This document shows positions 1 through 8,675 of a stretch of 62,717 nucleotides of DNA, in pieces. The notes beneath the pieces were generated by a model, which had not been told where the DNA came from, did not search any database, and saw only the letters and a list, made by a program, of their open reading frames with translations. Origin of the DNA: CBDFGT01 sp965247225 (GTDB taxonomy: Bacteria > Pseudomonadota > Alphaproteobacteria > Rhizobiales > Rhizobiaceae); NCBI GenBank assembly GCA_965247225.1, contig CBDFGT010000001.1:1-62717 (forward strand), read 5' to 3'. Within the stretch, counting starts at the first letter, position 1. Each line of letters opens with the position of its first letter. The position numbers and the translations under genes are program-made.

Positions 1-585
1 GGCTGGACCATGGAGAAGCATACGGACCTCGTGCGGGATGCCAGACGTTATGGATTTCATGCCACTCTCAAAGCACCGTTTGAACTTGCAAAAGCACATG
101 GCGAGCAGGATTTGCTCGATGCGTTCGCGGCGCTGAAATTTGCGGCGGAAGACATTGTGATCCCGTCATTGGTTCTGCGCCAAATAGATGGGTTCTTCGC
201 ACTGGTACCTGAAGAGCCGCATGACTTGGTCGGCAATCTGGCCAGCCTTCTGGTTCAGAAGTTTGACCGCTTTCGTGCGCCCCTGACCCCAAAGGATATT
301 GCGCGGCGCAATCCGGAAAAACTGTCAACGGTGCAACGCGAATATCTCGAACGGTGGGGATATCCGTATGTATTCGAAGAGTTTTTCTTCCACATGACAT
401 TGACCGGACGGGTGCAAGGCACCGAGGCAGATATGATCCGGTTGATGCTGGAGCAGCATTTCGAAGCATTTCTTGGCAAGCAGCATACCGTTTCCCACAT
501 CGCAATTTTCATCGAACCGTCACGCGGAGCTGATTTTGCAGTTCGTGCGGTCCGTCCGATCCACGCATCCAAAGGAAAGGCTTGA
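1..585 (+). CDS. DUF1045-family 2H phosphoesterase-like protein of the phosphonate operon (5' partial)
   Basis: The reading frame is open from the first base, so the true start lies left of the window; the ATG at 10 is internal because the conserved segment DARRYGFHATLKAPF follows almost at once and family members have residues before it. Two H-x-T motifs are visible, HATL near the front and HMTL about 110 residues later, the signature of the 2H phosphoesterase fold. DUF1045 proteins are known from C-P lyase operons next to phnM and phnN, as here (4 bp before phnM). It probably acts on a cyclic or phosphorylated ribose intermediate; the exact substrate is inference. Family assignment is firm, reaction is not. 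Confidence 0.85.
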   Translation, partial: GWTMEKHTDLVRDARRYGFHATLKAPFELAKAHGEQDLLDAFAALKFAAEDIVIPSLVLRQIDGFFALVPEEPHDLVGNLASLLVQKFDRFRAPLTPKDIARRNPEKLSTVQREYLERWGYPYVFEEFFFHMTLTGRVQGTEADMIRLMLEQHFEAFLGKQHTVSHIAIFIEPSRGADFAVRAVRPIHASKGKA

Positions 586-589
586 AGCC

Positions 590-1729
590 ATGAGCGTCGA
601 GACAATATTGACCAATGCGAAAATTGTGCTCTGCGACGATATTGTCCACGGTACGCTGGTGCTGCGAGACGGCTTGATTGCGGAAATTGCGGACACGCCG
701 TCGAAAGCCGGAATGAACATGGACGGCGATTACCTGCTGCCAGGTCTCGTGGAATTGCATACGGACCATCTGGAAGCCCATTACTCGCCGCGTCCCGGTG
801 TGCGTTGGAACATGATGTCGGCCATTCAAGCGCACGATGCGCAGATCGCCTCTTCCGGTATCACCACCGTTTTTGATTGTCTGCGTATGGGGTCCGACGA
901 AGACGGCGGGTTTGACGACGGCGAAATGCGGGCGATGGCTGACGCACTGCTCGCCGCTGAACAGGAAGGGCGACTGCGTGCCGATCATTTGATCCATCTG
1001 CGCTGCGAGGTTTCTTCCAGCGATGTCCTCAAGCATTTCGCCCATTTTGAACACGACCGGAAAGTGCGTTTGGTCTCGCTAATGGATCATGCGCCGGGGC
1101 AACGCCAATTCCAGACCATGGAACAGTACACGCTGTACTACAAAACCAAGCGCGGTCTTTCCGATGAGGCATTCGCGCATTTTGTATCGCGTCGGCAAGA
1201 TGCGTCGGCCCGCTACTCGAAATCCCATCGGGACGTGATTGCCGCTCACTGCAATCTGCTTGGTATCACCGTTGCCAGCCATGATGATGCAACACTGGAG
1301 CATGTCGATGAGGCCATCAATTACGGCGTCAGGCTTGCAGAATTCCCGACAAGCCTTGAAGCGGCGAAGGCATCGCATGAAGCGGGCATGAGTGTCCTTA
1401 TGGGCGCACCGAATATCGTGCGCGGCAAGTCCCACTCCGGCAATATTGCGGCACGCGATCTTGCCGAGCGTGGCACGCTGGATGTGTTGTCTTCGGACTA
1501 CGTACCTCTCAGCCTTATCCATGCGCCGTTCATCCTGGCGGACGAAGTGGAAACAATCACCTTGCCACAAGCGGTCGCCATGGTGACGGCAACACCTGCT
1601 CGAACAGTTGGCCTTGTCGACCGCGGGCGTATTGCCGAAGGACTGCGGGCCGATCTTGTTCGCGTGCGCCGGGAAAACGGCGTTCCGGTTGTGCGCAGTG
1701 TCTGGCGTGAAGGCGAGCGCGTGGCATGA
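590..1729 (+). CDS. phnM: alpha-D-ribose 1-methylphosphonate 5-triphosphate diphosphatase PhnM
   Basis: A 379-residue amidohydrolase-fold enzyme that removes pyrophosphate from the triphosphate intermediate of the C-P lyase pathway in the cytoplasm. Metal-binding motifs are visible: HTDH at residues 57-60, ASHDD in the middle and SSDY in the C-terminal third. The start ATG at 590 is chosen over the in-frame ATG at 473 because the latter would overlap the DUF1045 gene by more than 110 bp and adds a non-homologous tail. It lies 4 bp after the DUF1045 gene and overlaps phnN by ATGA, so the three are one operon whose core (phnGHIJKL) probably lies upstream of the window. Confidence 0.96.
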   Translation: MSVETILTNAKIVLCDDIVHGTLVLRDGLIAEIADTPSKAGMNMDGDYLLPGLVELHTDHLEAHYSPRPGVRWNMMSAIQAHDAQIASSGITTVFDCLRMGSDEDGGFDDGEMRAMADALLAAEQEGRLRADHLIHLRCEVSSSDVLKHFAHFEHDRKVRLVSLMDHAPGQRQFQTMEQYTLYYKTKRGLSDEAFAHFVSRRQDASARYSKSHRDVIAAHCNLLGITVASHDDATLEHVDEAINYGVRLAEFPTSLEAAKASHEAGMSVLMGAPNIVRGKSHSGNIAARDLAERGTLDVLSSDYVPLSLIHAPFILADEVETITLPQAVAMVTATPARTVGLVDRGRIAEGLRADLVRVRRENGVPVVRSVWREGERVA

Positions 1730-2361
1730 AACAAAATTCCGGCAAACTGTTTTTAGTTGTGGGCCCGTCGGGTGTCGGCAAGGACAGTTTGCTTGAGTTT
1801 GCGCGCATACGCCTTGCACACGTCGAAAACATCCGCTTCGTGCGCCGCACCATCACGCGCCCTGCCGACAGTGGGGGTGAAGTGCATGATGCAATTTCGG
1901 AAGAATCTTTTTTGGCGGAAAAAGAGCGCGGAGGGTTTGCAGTGTCCTGGTGCGCCCATGGTTTGCACTATGGGATTCCCGCAAACGTCCGGGCTTTTGT
2001 CGAAGCTGGCGGCACTGCCATAGCAAATGGAAGCCGTCATGCCTTGCCACATTTTTATCAAGCATTTGCGTCGCTTGCCATTGTATCGATTGTTGCCAAG
2101 CCTGAAATACTGGCAGCCCGGTTACGTTTGCGCGGACGTGAAAGTGAGGCGGATATTCAAGCACGCCTTGAACGCCCTCATGCGGACTACAGCGGCTTTG
2201 GCGACGTTTTCGAGATCGACAATTCAGGTGCTCTTGAAGTGGCCGGCGAAAGGCTTGTTGCAATAATCGAAGCTGCCAGTCCGCATCCCGGCCAAAACGA
2301 ACGGAGACAAGCCGAGAGTGCGCTGGACCGGTTCATGAACAATTCCTGGCCATTTCTCTGA
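1726..2361 (+). CDS. phnN: ribose 1,5-bisphosphate phosphokinase PhnN
   Basis: A 211-residue guanylate-kinase-like enzyme. The P-loop GPSGVGKDS is at residues 13-21, followed by VRRTITRPA, a typical substrate-binding segment of the guanylate kinase fold. PhnN converts ribose 1,5-bisphosphate into PRPP, the last step of phosphonate salvage by C-P lyase. It starts inside the phnM stop (ATGA overlap), so translation is coupled. Its stop is only 4 bp from the convergent end of phnE, with no room for a terminator between them. Confidence 0.94.
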   Translation: MKQNSGKLFLVVGPSGVGKDSLLEFARIRLAHVENIRFVRRTITRPADSGGEVHDAISEESFLAEKERGGFAVSWCAHGLHYGIPANVRAFVEAGGTAIANGSRHALPHFYQAFASLAIVSIVAKPEILAARLRLRGRESEADIQARLERPHADYSGFGDVFEIDNSGALEVAGERLVAIIEAASPHPGQNERRQAESALDRFMNNSWPFL

Positions 2362-2365
2362 ACGT

Positions 2366-3161
2366 TCAAAGAATGCGCCTTCTAAGCCAGGCGCCGGTCT
2401 GCTCCACCCCGATGACGAGGAGGAAGATCAGGATGATGATGGTTGCCGCCACATCGTATTCGAACAGATCAAAAGCCACTTTCAACTCAACACCGATGCC
2501 GCCTGCGCCAACCAATCCGAGGACCACTGAGGCCCGAACCGCTTTTTCAACACAAAACAACGAGGTCGCAATGAAACTGGGGATCGCATCAGGCAGCACT
2601 GCCGAGAACACGATGCCGGACGGGCGGGCACCGATGGCAGTCAGAGCTTCGCGTGGTCCCTTGTCGGTTTCCTCCATCGCGGAAGCAAAGAAGCGTCCGG
2701 CAAATCCGATGGTATCAATCATGATGGTGAGAATGCCGGCCGGTGAGCCGAGACCGACGGTAATGACGAAGATCAATGCCCAGACGAGATCCGGCACCGT
2801 GCGAAACAGCGCAATCAGGCCCCTCGCGACATGACGGACTAACCGGATGTGGCGACAGGCCTTCTGCTGCCAATATTGCTATCGGCAGGGAAAACACCAA
2901 GCCGAGAACGACACCGGCCACGGCCATCTGGAATGTGGTCAGCAGCGACCAAAGGATTCGGCCGATGTCGGCAATGTTTGGCGGAAACATCTGACCAAAA
3001 ACCCGCATCAACGCAGGGATTCCCCGCTCGAATTGGGCCAGCGAAAAGCCCGATGACTGGAACGACCAGATCACAAAAGCCAACGCGGCAACGCCCGCAG
3101 CAAAAGGCAATGCGCCGGGTCGCTTGAATCGCGGCGGTACAAGCGGGCGTGGCGCAGTCAT
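2366..3161 (-). pseudogene. phnE: phosphonate ABC transporter permease PhnE, frameshifted
   Basis: Two overlapping frames on the minus strand together give one PhnE. The N-terminal half (from 3161, overlapping the phnC stop by ATGA) has one transmembrane segment and runs to ILAAEGLSPHP. The C-terminal half continues in another frame as VRHVARGLIALFRTVPDLVW and contains the permease loop ending in VVLGLVGAGGIGVEL. Removing one base in the GGTTAGT stretch at about 2838-2846 joins them without loss, so this looks like a single-base insertion. All other conserved parts are intact, which suggests a recent lesion or a sequencing error rather than decay. If real, the PhnCDE transporter has no working membrane channel from this locus. 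Confidence 0.85.
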
Positions 3162-3952
3162 GCGGCGACCGGCTCCATAAAGAAATCTTTCAGCTCCGCC
3201 ACATCGGCATGCACGCTCTTGATATCCATCATGACCTTGCCATGCCCAAGGCCGACAATCCGGTCGGCATAGGCGCGCGCATGTTCCATGTGATGCGACA
3301 CAAACAGCAGTGTCAGCCTGGCTTCACGTGTCAGATTGAACAGGAGGTCCATCACCTCTGAGCCGGCCTTTGGATCGAGACTGGCTACCGGTTCGTCCGC
3401 GATGACCAGTTCCGGGCGTTGCATCAACATCCGGGCAATGGCAACGCGTTGGGACTGACCTCCCGAAAGGCTGTCAACCCGTTGTCCGGCACGATCGGCA
3501 AGCCCGACACGATCCAGACAATGCATCGCCTCCTCACGCACATGGCGCGGCGCAATCCATTGGGCCCAAACATGCGGACCGGCATGGCGTGCCTGAGCAC
3601 CATGAATGACATTGGACAGGGCGGACAGGCGCGAGACCAGATTGTGTTTCTGAAAAACGAAACCAACGCGCGAACGTAGCGCGCGCAGCCTGGCGCGGTC
3701 CAGTGTTCGAACCTTTTCGCCAAGCACTTCGATTTCGCCCGCATCGACTTCCGTCAAGCGAATGAGAGAACGCATCAGCGTGGATTTGCCGGTACCATTG
3801 GCACCGATGACTGCAACAGCTTCGCCTTGCGGAACAGAAAAATCCAACTGTTCAAACACGGTGACATGTCTGCCAAACTGTTTGGCCAGTCCGGAAACGC
3901 AAACTGCGCGGGGTATCCCCGCGCAATTTGAATGGAATTCATCGGGACGCAT
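3158..3952 (-). CDS. phnC: phosphonate ABC transporter ATP-binding protein PhnC
   Basis: A 264-residue ABC ATPase that powers phosphonate uptake with PhnD and PhnE. Walker A GANGTGKST is at residues 50-58, the signature LSGGQ at 162-166 and Walker B LVIADEP at 182-188, followed by SLDP. The start at 3952 shares its A with the phnD stop (TGATG), the usual coupled arrangement. A longer in-frame start at 4099 was not used because it reads through phnD and adds an arginine-rich tail with no family match. Confidence 0.95.
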   Translation of the reverse strand: MRPDEFHSNCAGIPRAVCVSGLAKQFGRHVTVFEQLDFSVPQGEAVAVIGANGTGKSTLMRSLIRLTEVDAGEIEVLGEKVRTLDRARLRALRSRVGFVFQKHNLVSRLSALSNVIHGAQARHAGPHVWAQWIAPRHVREEAMHCLDRVGLADRAGQRVDSLSGGQSQRVAIARMLMQRPELVIADEPVASLDPKAGSEVMDLLFNLTREARLTLLFVSHHMEHARAYADRIVGLGHGKVMMDIKSVHADVAELKDFFMEPVAA

Positions 3953-4827
3953 CAGCCGCCAGCGAATTCGTTGAAGGATTCGATGCCGACGGCGCGGTAC
4001 ATGGTCCGGATGATTTCGTAGTCGGCATCCTTGACGTCGGGCAAGAACTTGCCGCCGACATACTTGCGGTTGGCATCTGTCGAAGTCGCGGCGGTCCATA
4101 GTGCATCGCTGTTCTTGGTGAATGCATCGCGCACTTTGGCAACTGTTTCAGCCGAAACATCCGGTGAAGCGATCAGCACATCGTCCGGCAGTGAATCGCT
4201 TTTTGCCAGCTCAACAAGCTTCAGGTCCGGCATCTTTTCCTTGAGGCGCGCAATATCGGTGCCGTTGACACCGATGGCGGCAAGGTCACCACGCTGTAGG
4301 GCTTCCACACCGACGTTCACTTTCACAAACATGGGTTCATAATCCTTGCCATAGGCAAGGCCGGCCTGCTGCAAAAGGTAGCCGGGTCCGAGATGGCGCG
4401 ACGTCGAGCCGATTTCGTGGAAAGAAACTTTCTTGCCTTTCAGATCGGCAAGCGACTTGATGCCGGAAGCTTCGGTCGTGATGAGGTAGGAATTGTAGTC
4501 CGGGCGCTGCCAGGTCACGACCGGTGTCGCCTTGGTGCGGGCCTGGAAAACGACATATTCGGCCGGACCGGTCAAAACGAAGTCAACCTGTTTAGCGGCC
4601 ATGGCTTCAACCGCTGCGGTACGACCGGAGACCGGAAAGAATTCCATCTTCAAGCCGGAGACCTTTTCAAAGGCGTCTTTGAACGGGCCGAATTCGCGCT
4701 GAAGGGATTCAAGGCCGTCCACATCAGTGATCGCGAGGCGGATTGTGTCTTGGGCAAAGGCCGGAAACGAAAAAAGAGCAATGGCGGCGCTTGCGCAAGC
4801 CAGGATCGAGCGGCGAGAAATCAACAT
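3952..4827 (-). CDS. phnD: phosphonate ABC transporter substrate-binding protein PhnD
   Basis: A 291-residue periplasmic binding protein. The N-terminus has RR, a hydrophobic stretch and an AFAQ cleavage site near residue 26, a standard signal peptide. The mature part has the phosphonate-binding fold, with the conserved run FHEIGSTSRHLGPGYLL in the middle. It is the first gene of the phnDCE uptake operon, and a tandem Pho box array faces it about 50-90 bp upstream, so phosphate starvation control through PhoB is likely. Confidence 0.95.
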   Translation of the reverse strand: MLISRRSILACASAAIALFSFPAFAQDTIRLAITDVDGLESLQREFGPFKDAFEKVSGLKMEFFPVSGRTAAVEAMAAKQVDFVLTGPAEYVVFQARTKATPVVTWQRPDYNSYLITTEASGIKSLADLKGKKVSFHEIGSTSRHLGPGYLLQQAGLAYGKDYEPMFVKVNVGVEALQRGDLAAIGVNGTDIARLKEKMPDLKLVELAKSDSLPDDVLIASPDVSAETVAKVRDAFTKNSDALWTAATSTDANRKYVGGKFLPDVKDADYEIIRTMYRAVGIESFNEFAGG

Positions 4828-4873
4828 GGCAAATCCCCGTTGGTTGATGGTCCCGTCGGGCTAAGTTACACGG

Positions 4874-4913
4874 GTTACAGGCAAGTGACATTCCTGCGTC
4901 AATTCCATGACAG
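4874..4913 (-). promoter_or_regulatory. tandem Pho box facing phnD
   Basis: Read on the minus strand there are four 7-mers spaced every 11 bp: CTGTCAT, TTGACGC, ATGTCAC, CTGTAAC. The known PhoB site is two CTGTCAT-like 7-mers separated by 4 bp. The first and last units match best and the inner ones are weaker. The array lies 47-86 bp upstream of the phnD start. Confidence 0.75.
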
Positions 4914-4937
4914 TTTATTGCCGTTACCCGTCCGCCA

Positions 4938-4955
4938 TTTTCATAAAGCTGTCAT
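4938..4955 (+). promoter_or_regulatory. Pho box facing the second phnM-type gene
   Basis: TTTTCAT, AAAG, CTGTCAT: two PhoB half-sites with the canonical 4-bp spacer, the second perfect. It lies 46 bp upstream of the start at 5002 and points rightwards. Together with the opposite array it makes this 174-bp gap a two-way phosphate-starvation control region. Confidence 0.75.
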
Positions 4956-5001
4956 GTCGTGCGCCTAACCGCGCAAATTCAAAAATTTCAGGGCGGGCAA
5001 A

Positions 5002-6144
5002 ATGATTATCGAAGACGGACTGGTGCTGACGCCGCAGGGTTTTGTGAGATGCGACATTGGCATCAGCGATGGAATGATAGTCGATCCGTCGGAAGCCAAC
5101 AGTCATCGCCGCATTCGCGCCAGCGGTATGCACGTTTTGCCCGGCATCATTGACATTCACGGCGATGCTTTCGAACGCCAGATCATGCCACGTCCGGGCG
5201 TCAGTTTTGACCACGACATCGCCTTGATGGACACGGACCGTCAACTGGCCGCCAATGGCATCACCACGGCCTATCACGGCATCACGCTGTCATGGGAACC
5301 AGGTTTGCGCAGCACGTCTTCGGCCATGGCCATCATGGAAGCCATTGAGCGGCTGCGCCCGTCTTTCGCTGTCGATACGCGCATTCACTTGCGCCACGAG
5401 ACATTTCATCTTGATGCGGAACCTGTGATCATCGAATGGCTGGAGACCGGCCGCATCGGTTGCCTGGCTTTCAATGATCACACCAGCGGAACAATTCTTG
5501 TGCGCCAACGCCCGGACAAGATCCGCAAAATGGTCGAACGCACGGGCTTGACGCATGAAGCATTCATGGAACTGGTCGAGCGTGTGGCGGCGCGCAAGGA
5601 TGAAGTGTTTCCGTCGCTGGAACGGTTGGCCGGGGCTTGTGTTCGCAATGGTATTCCGCTGCTGTCTCACGATGACATGTCACCTGACATGCGGGCCGAT
5701 TTCCGTGTTTTGGGATCGGATATTTCCGAGTTTCCAATTGATGTGGAAACCACTCAGGCGGCTGCATCTGCCGCGGACCACATCGTCTTTGGCGCACCCA
5801 ACGTGTTGCGCGGTGCCTCTCATACGGGATGTCCTTCGGCGCGCGAGATGATTGGACGCAACCTGTGTACTGTCCTTGCGTCTGACTATTACTATCCATC
5901 CCTGCTGCACGCACCTTACCTGCTCCAAAAACTTGGCATTGCACCATTGGAAGAAGCCTGGATGCTGGTCTCCGAAGGACCTGCTGCCGCACTCGGTTTG
6001 CGGGACCGCGGGGTGGTGGAAGAAGGTCGCCGCGCAGATCTGGTCATCGTGGACCCATCTGCTGTTTCCGGTCCCGCTGTCGCAGCAACTCTGGTAGGCG
6101 GGCGATTGGTGCTTGCAAGAGATACAGTGCGGATTACAGGTTGA
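5002..6144 (+). CDS. PhnM-family amidohydrolase, second copy (alpha-D-ribose 1-methylphosphonate 5-triphosphate diphosphatase-like)
   Basis: A 380-residue amidohydrolase with the PhnM-type metal ligands IDIHGDAFER near residue 50, LLSHDD near 220 and LASDYYYPSLLH near 295. It is clearly related to the phnM at 590-1729 but differs throughout, for example HGDAFE in place of HTDHLE. It is transcribed alone, divergently from phnD, behind its own Pho box. It may serve a different phosphonate or a related ribose-triphosphate substrate, or be redundant; the sequence cannot decide. Family call is confident, exact role is inference. Confidence 0.85.
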   Translation: MIIEDGLVLTPQGFVRCDIGISDGMIVDPSEANSHRRIRASGMHVLPGIIDIHGDAFERQIMPRPGVSFDHDIALMDTDRQLAANGITTAYHGITLSWEPGLRSTSSAMAIMEAIERLRPSFAVDTRIHLRHETFHLDAEPVIIEWLETGRIGCLAFNDHTSGTILVRQRPDKIRKMVERTGLTHEAFMELVERVAARKDEVFPSLERLAGACVRNGIPLLSHDDMSPDMRADFRVLGSDISEFPIDVETTQAAASAADHIVFGAPNVLRGASHTGCPSAREMIGRNLCTVLASDYYYPSLLHAPYLLQKLGIAPLEEAWMLVSEGPAAALGLRDRGVVEEGRRADLVIVDPSAVSGPAVAATLVGGRLVLARDTVRITG

Positions 6145-6181
6145 GCCGGAATACGCAATCGGCAGTTGGGAAGCTAGATAG

Positions 6182-7372
6182 GTGGCAGCTATACTGCTTT
6201 CGCTGGGTGTGACCCAGATCATCGGCTACGGCTCGCTCTACTATGCATTCGCGTTGCTGGTACCCGCCATGTCGGCCGAGTTAGGCGCTTCGCAACCGTT
6301 GTTGTTTGCGATCTTCTCATTTGGATTTCTGGCAGCGGGTCTCGCTGCGCCAAAACTGGGACGCTGGATGGATTTGAATTCTGCGCCCAAGGCCATGATT
6401 TTCGGCAGCGGTTTTGCGTCCGCCGTTTGCTTCGGGCTCGCCCTTGCACCCGGAATTTGGAGCCTTGGAGCTCTGATCATAACGCTTGAATTTGTTTCGC
6501 TTGCTGTACTCTACGATGCCGCCTTTGCAACACTTGCCAGCATAGCTGGGTCGCGAGCGCGTCCGGCCATAACCAAATTGACTTTGATGGCAGGATTTGC
6601 CTCAACCCTGTTCTGGCCACTGACGGGATATCTGGTCGATGCAGCGGGCTGGCGAACGACTTATGCCATCTTTGCGCTGTTGCATCTTTTTGTTGCCCTG
6701 CCATTGCACGCATTTGTGATGGTTTCAGCAAAACGGATAAGCGAAAGGACGGACTTACGTCAGGAACCGAAGGTGAGCCTGCAATTCATGCCACTCAGTG
6801 CGGAGATTACAAAGCAGGCATTTGCCTTGGTCGCCGTTGGGTTCGCATTACAGGGCCTGTTGATTTCGGCAATCGGCATTCATTTTGTGACAATCCTTCA
6901 GCAAAGTGGCGCAGGTGACATGACCTATTTTGCTGCCATGCTGGTCGGCCCTGCACAGGTGGCTGTGCGTATTGCTGATGCAAGTTTTGCCGCACGCTTT
7001 CACCCGCTGCACACTGCAATCTTTTCGGCTGCGGCCCTTCCGTTTGCGCTGCTATCCCTACTTCTGCCAGTTCCGGTCGCAGTGGCTGCAATCGCCTTCG
7101 CATTGTTCTTTGGTTTTGGCCAGGGTCTTTCCAGCATCGTGCGCGGCACTGTTCCACTAGCTCTATTCGGGCCAGAAGGGTTTGCTGGGCGACTGGGAAA
7201 GTTGACTGCATTCCGCACTGTCCTGGCTGCCTTGGCACCCTTTTCCTTCTCTTTCGTCACGAGCACCATTGGCTTTGAAGCCACAGTGTGGATCGCTCTC
7301 GTCATTGGTTTTGGCAGTTTGGTTCCATTTGTCATCGTGGTGAAAATCAGTGCGGCAAAGATTGCCACATAA
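6182..7372 (+). CDS. MFS transporter
   Basis: A 396-residue hydrophobic protein with about 12 predicted membrane segments and the loop motif APKLGRWMD between segments 2 and 3, typical of the major facilitator superfamily. The substrate cannot be told. The start is odd: an in-frame TAG sits immediately before the GTG at 6182 and the first membrane helix begins at residue 2, so the N-terminus is shorter than usual and the original start may have been lost or lie in another frame. It follows the second phnM-type gene by 37 bp and may share its transcript. Confidence 0.85.
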   Translation: MAAILLSLGVTQIIGYGSLYYAFALLVPAMSAELGASQPLLFAIFSFGFLAAGLAAPKLGRWMDLNSAPKAMIFGSGFASAVCFGLALAPGIWSLGALIITLEFVSLAVLYDAAFATLASIAGSRARPAITKLTLMAGFASTLFWPLTGYLVDAAGWRTTYAIFALLHLFVALPLHAFVMVSAKRISERTDLRQEPKVSLQFMPLSAEITKQAFALVAVGFALQGLLISAIGIHFVTILQQSGAGDMTYFAAMLVGPAQVAVRIADASFAARFHPLHTAIFSAAALPFALLSLLLPVPVAVAAIAFALFFGFGQGLSSIVRGTVPLALFGPEGFAGRLGKLTAFRTVLAALAPFSFSFVTSTIGFEATVWIALVIGFGSLVPFVIVVKISAAKIAT

Positions 7373-7571
7373 AGCTCTTTCGCCGCCAATTATGATGAAT
7401 ACAGGTTAGCGGCACTGCAATCGAATGTCCGCTTAACCCATGTGCCATTGTCAGATTGAAAGTCTGAAAAGCGGGCGCGGAGAGGACGTTTTTATCGATT
7501 GCATTGATCCGTTCGTGCCGAACTCGCTCATGTGCGGCCCGCAGGCATGGTTGCCACAATGAGCATGGGAA

Positions 7572-8672
7572 CTATTTCTTCTGCTTGTTGCGAGCCAGAG
7601 CCATTCCGTCGGAATCAAACAGGTGGCAGTCTACCGGTTCGAAATCCAAGCCCGCGCTTTGGTCAATGGCAATTTCTGTCGTTCCGTCGATAAGTGCAGA
7701 GCATGTTGCTCCTGAGGCCGTTTCGAGTTCGATGTAGGATTGGTGACCCAGCCGTTCCACGAGGGTGACGCGGCCGCTGAGGCGAGCTGACTTTTCCGTG
7801 GCAAGCTTCATGTTTTCAGGGCGTACGCCTAGCGTCAGTGCGGTTCTTTCCGCCATTCCATCGGCCTTGATGGGGATGATGGTTGGCTTGACGTCACTGC
7901 TTGACACCGTAAGCGTGTCTTTTGTGACCTTCGTCGTCGTCACTTCGAGAAAGTTCATCTTGGGAGAACCGATGAAGCCGGCGACGAATTTGTTGGCGGG
8001 GTGGTGGTAGAGATCCATTGGCGCGCCGAACTGGCGGACGTGGCCGGCCTCCAGCACCACGATGCGATCAGCCAATGTCATGGCTTCGACCTGGTCGTGG
8101 GTGACGTAGATCATGGTGGCACCAAGCTCGCGATGCAGCTTGGCGATTTCGGCACGGGTGCCCACACGCAGGGCAGCGTCAAGATTCGAAAGCGGCTCGT
8201 CAAACAGGAAAACATCTGGCCGGCGCACAATGGCCCGCCCGATGGCCACGCGCTGGCGTTGGCCGCCAGAGAGTTGTGAAGGCTTGCGGTCAAGCAGGGG
8301 CTCGAGCTTCAGCATGCGCGCTGCCTCTGCCACCTTTGCATCAATCTCGCTTTGTGGTGCCTTGGAAATGGTCAAGCCAAAGGCCACATTTTCGCGCACT
8401 GTCATGTGCGGGAACAATGCATAGGACTGGAACACCATGGCAATAGAACGGTCTTTGGGCGGCAGGTCGTTGACCAGCTTGTTGCCAATGTTGATGTCGC
8501 CGGAGGTGATGTCCTCCAGCCCTGCGATCAGGCGCAACAGGGTGGATTTGCCACAGCCGGACGGACCGACAAAGACGATGAATTCACCATGCTTAATGTC
8601 AAGGTCAACGCCCTTGATGATTTCAACGGCACCAAAGCTCTTGCGCACCTGTGAAAGCGAAAGGTCAGCCAT
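7572..8672 (-). CDS. sugar ABC transporter ATP-binding protein (UgpC/MsmX type)
   Basis: A 366-residue ATPase of the carbohydrate-uptake CUT1 class. Walker A GPSGCGKST is at residues 36-44, signature LSGGQ at 134-138 and Walker B VFLFDEP at 154-160. The C-terminal 120 residues form the extra TOBE/MalK-type domain, which includes LTLGVRPENM. It is the last gene of the LacI-controlled sugar operon, 3 bp downstream of the glycosidase gene. Confidence 0.95.
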   Translation of the reverse strand: MADLSLSQVRKSFGAVEIIKGVDLDIKHGEFIVFVGPSGCGKSTLLRLIAGLEDITSGDINIGNKLVNDLPPKDRSIAMVFQSYALFPHMTVRENVAFGLTISKAPQSEIDAKVAEAARMLKLEPLLDRKPSQLSGGQRQRVAIGRAIVRRPDVFLFDEPLSNLDAALRVGTRAEIAKLHRELGATMIYVTHDQVEAMTLADRIVVLEAGHVRQFGAPMDLYHHPANKFVAGFIGSPKMNFLEVTTTKVTKDTLTVSSSDVKPTIIPIKADGMAERTALTLGVRPENMKLATEKSARLSGRVTLVERLGHQSYIELETASGATCSALIDGTTEIAIDQSAGLDFEPVDCHLFDSDGMALARNKQKK

Positions 8673-8675
8673 GAA

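Noticed and set aside
473..589. Longer start for phnM at 473
   Set aside because: It would overlap the DUF1045 gene by more than 110 bp; the ATG at 590 gives the normal PhnM front.
3953..4099. Longer start for phnC inside phnD
   Set aside because: The extra 49 residues are arginine-rich shadow sequence of phnD; TGATG coupling at 3952 is typical.
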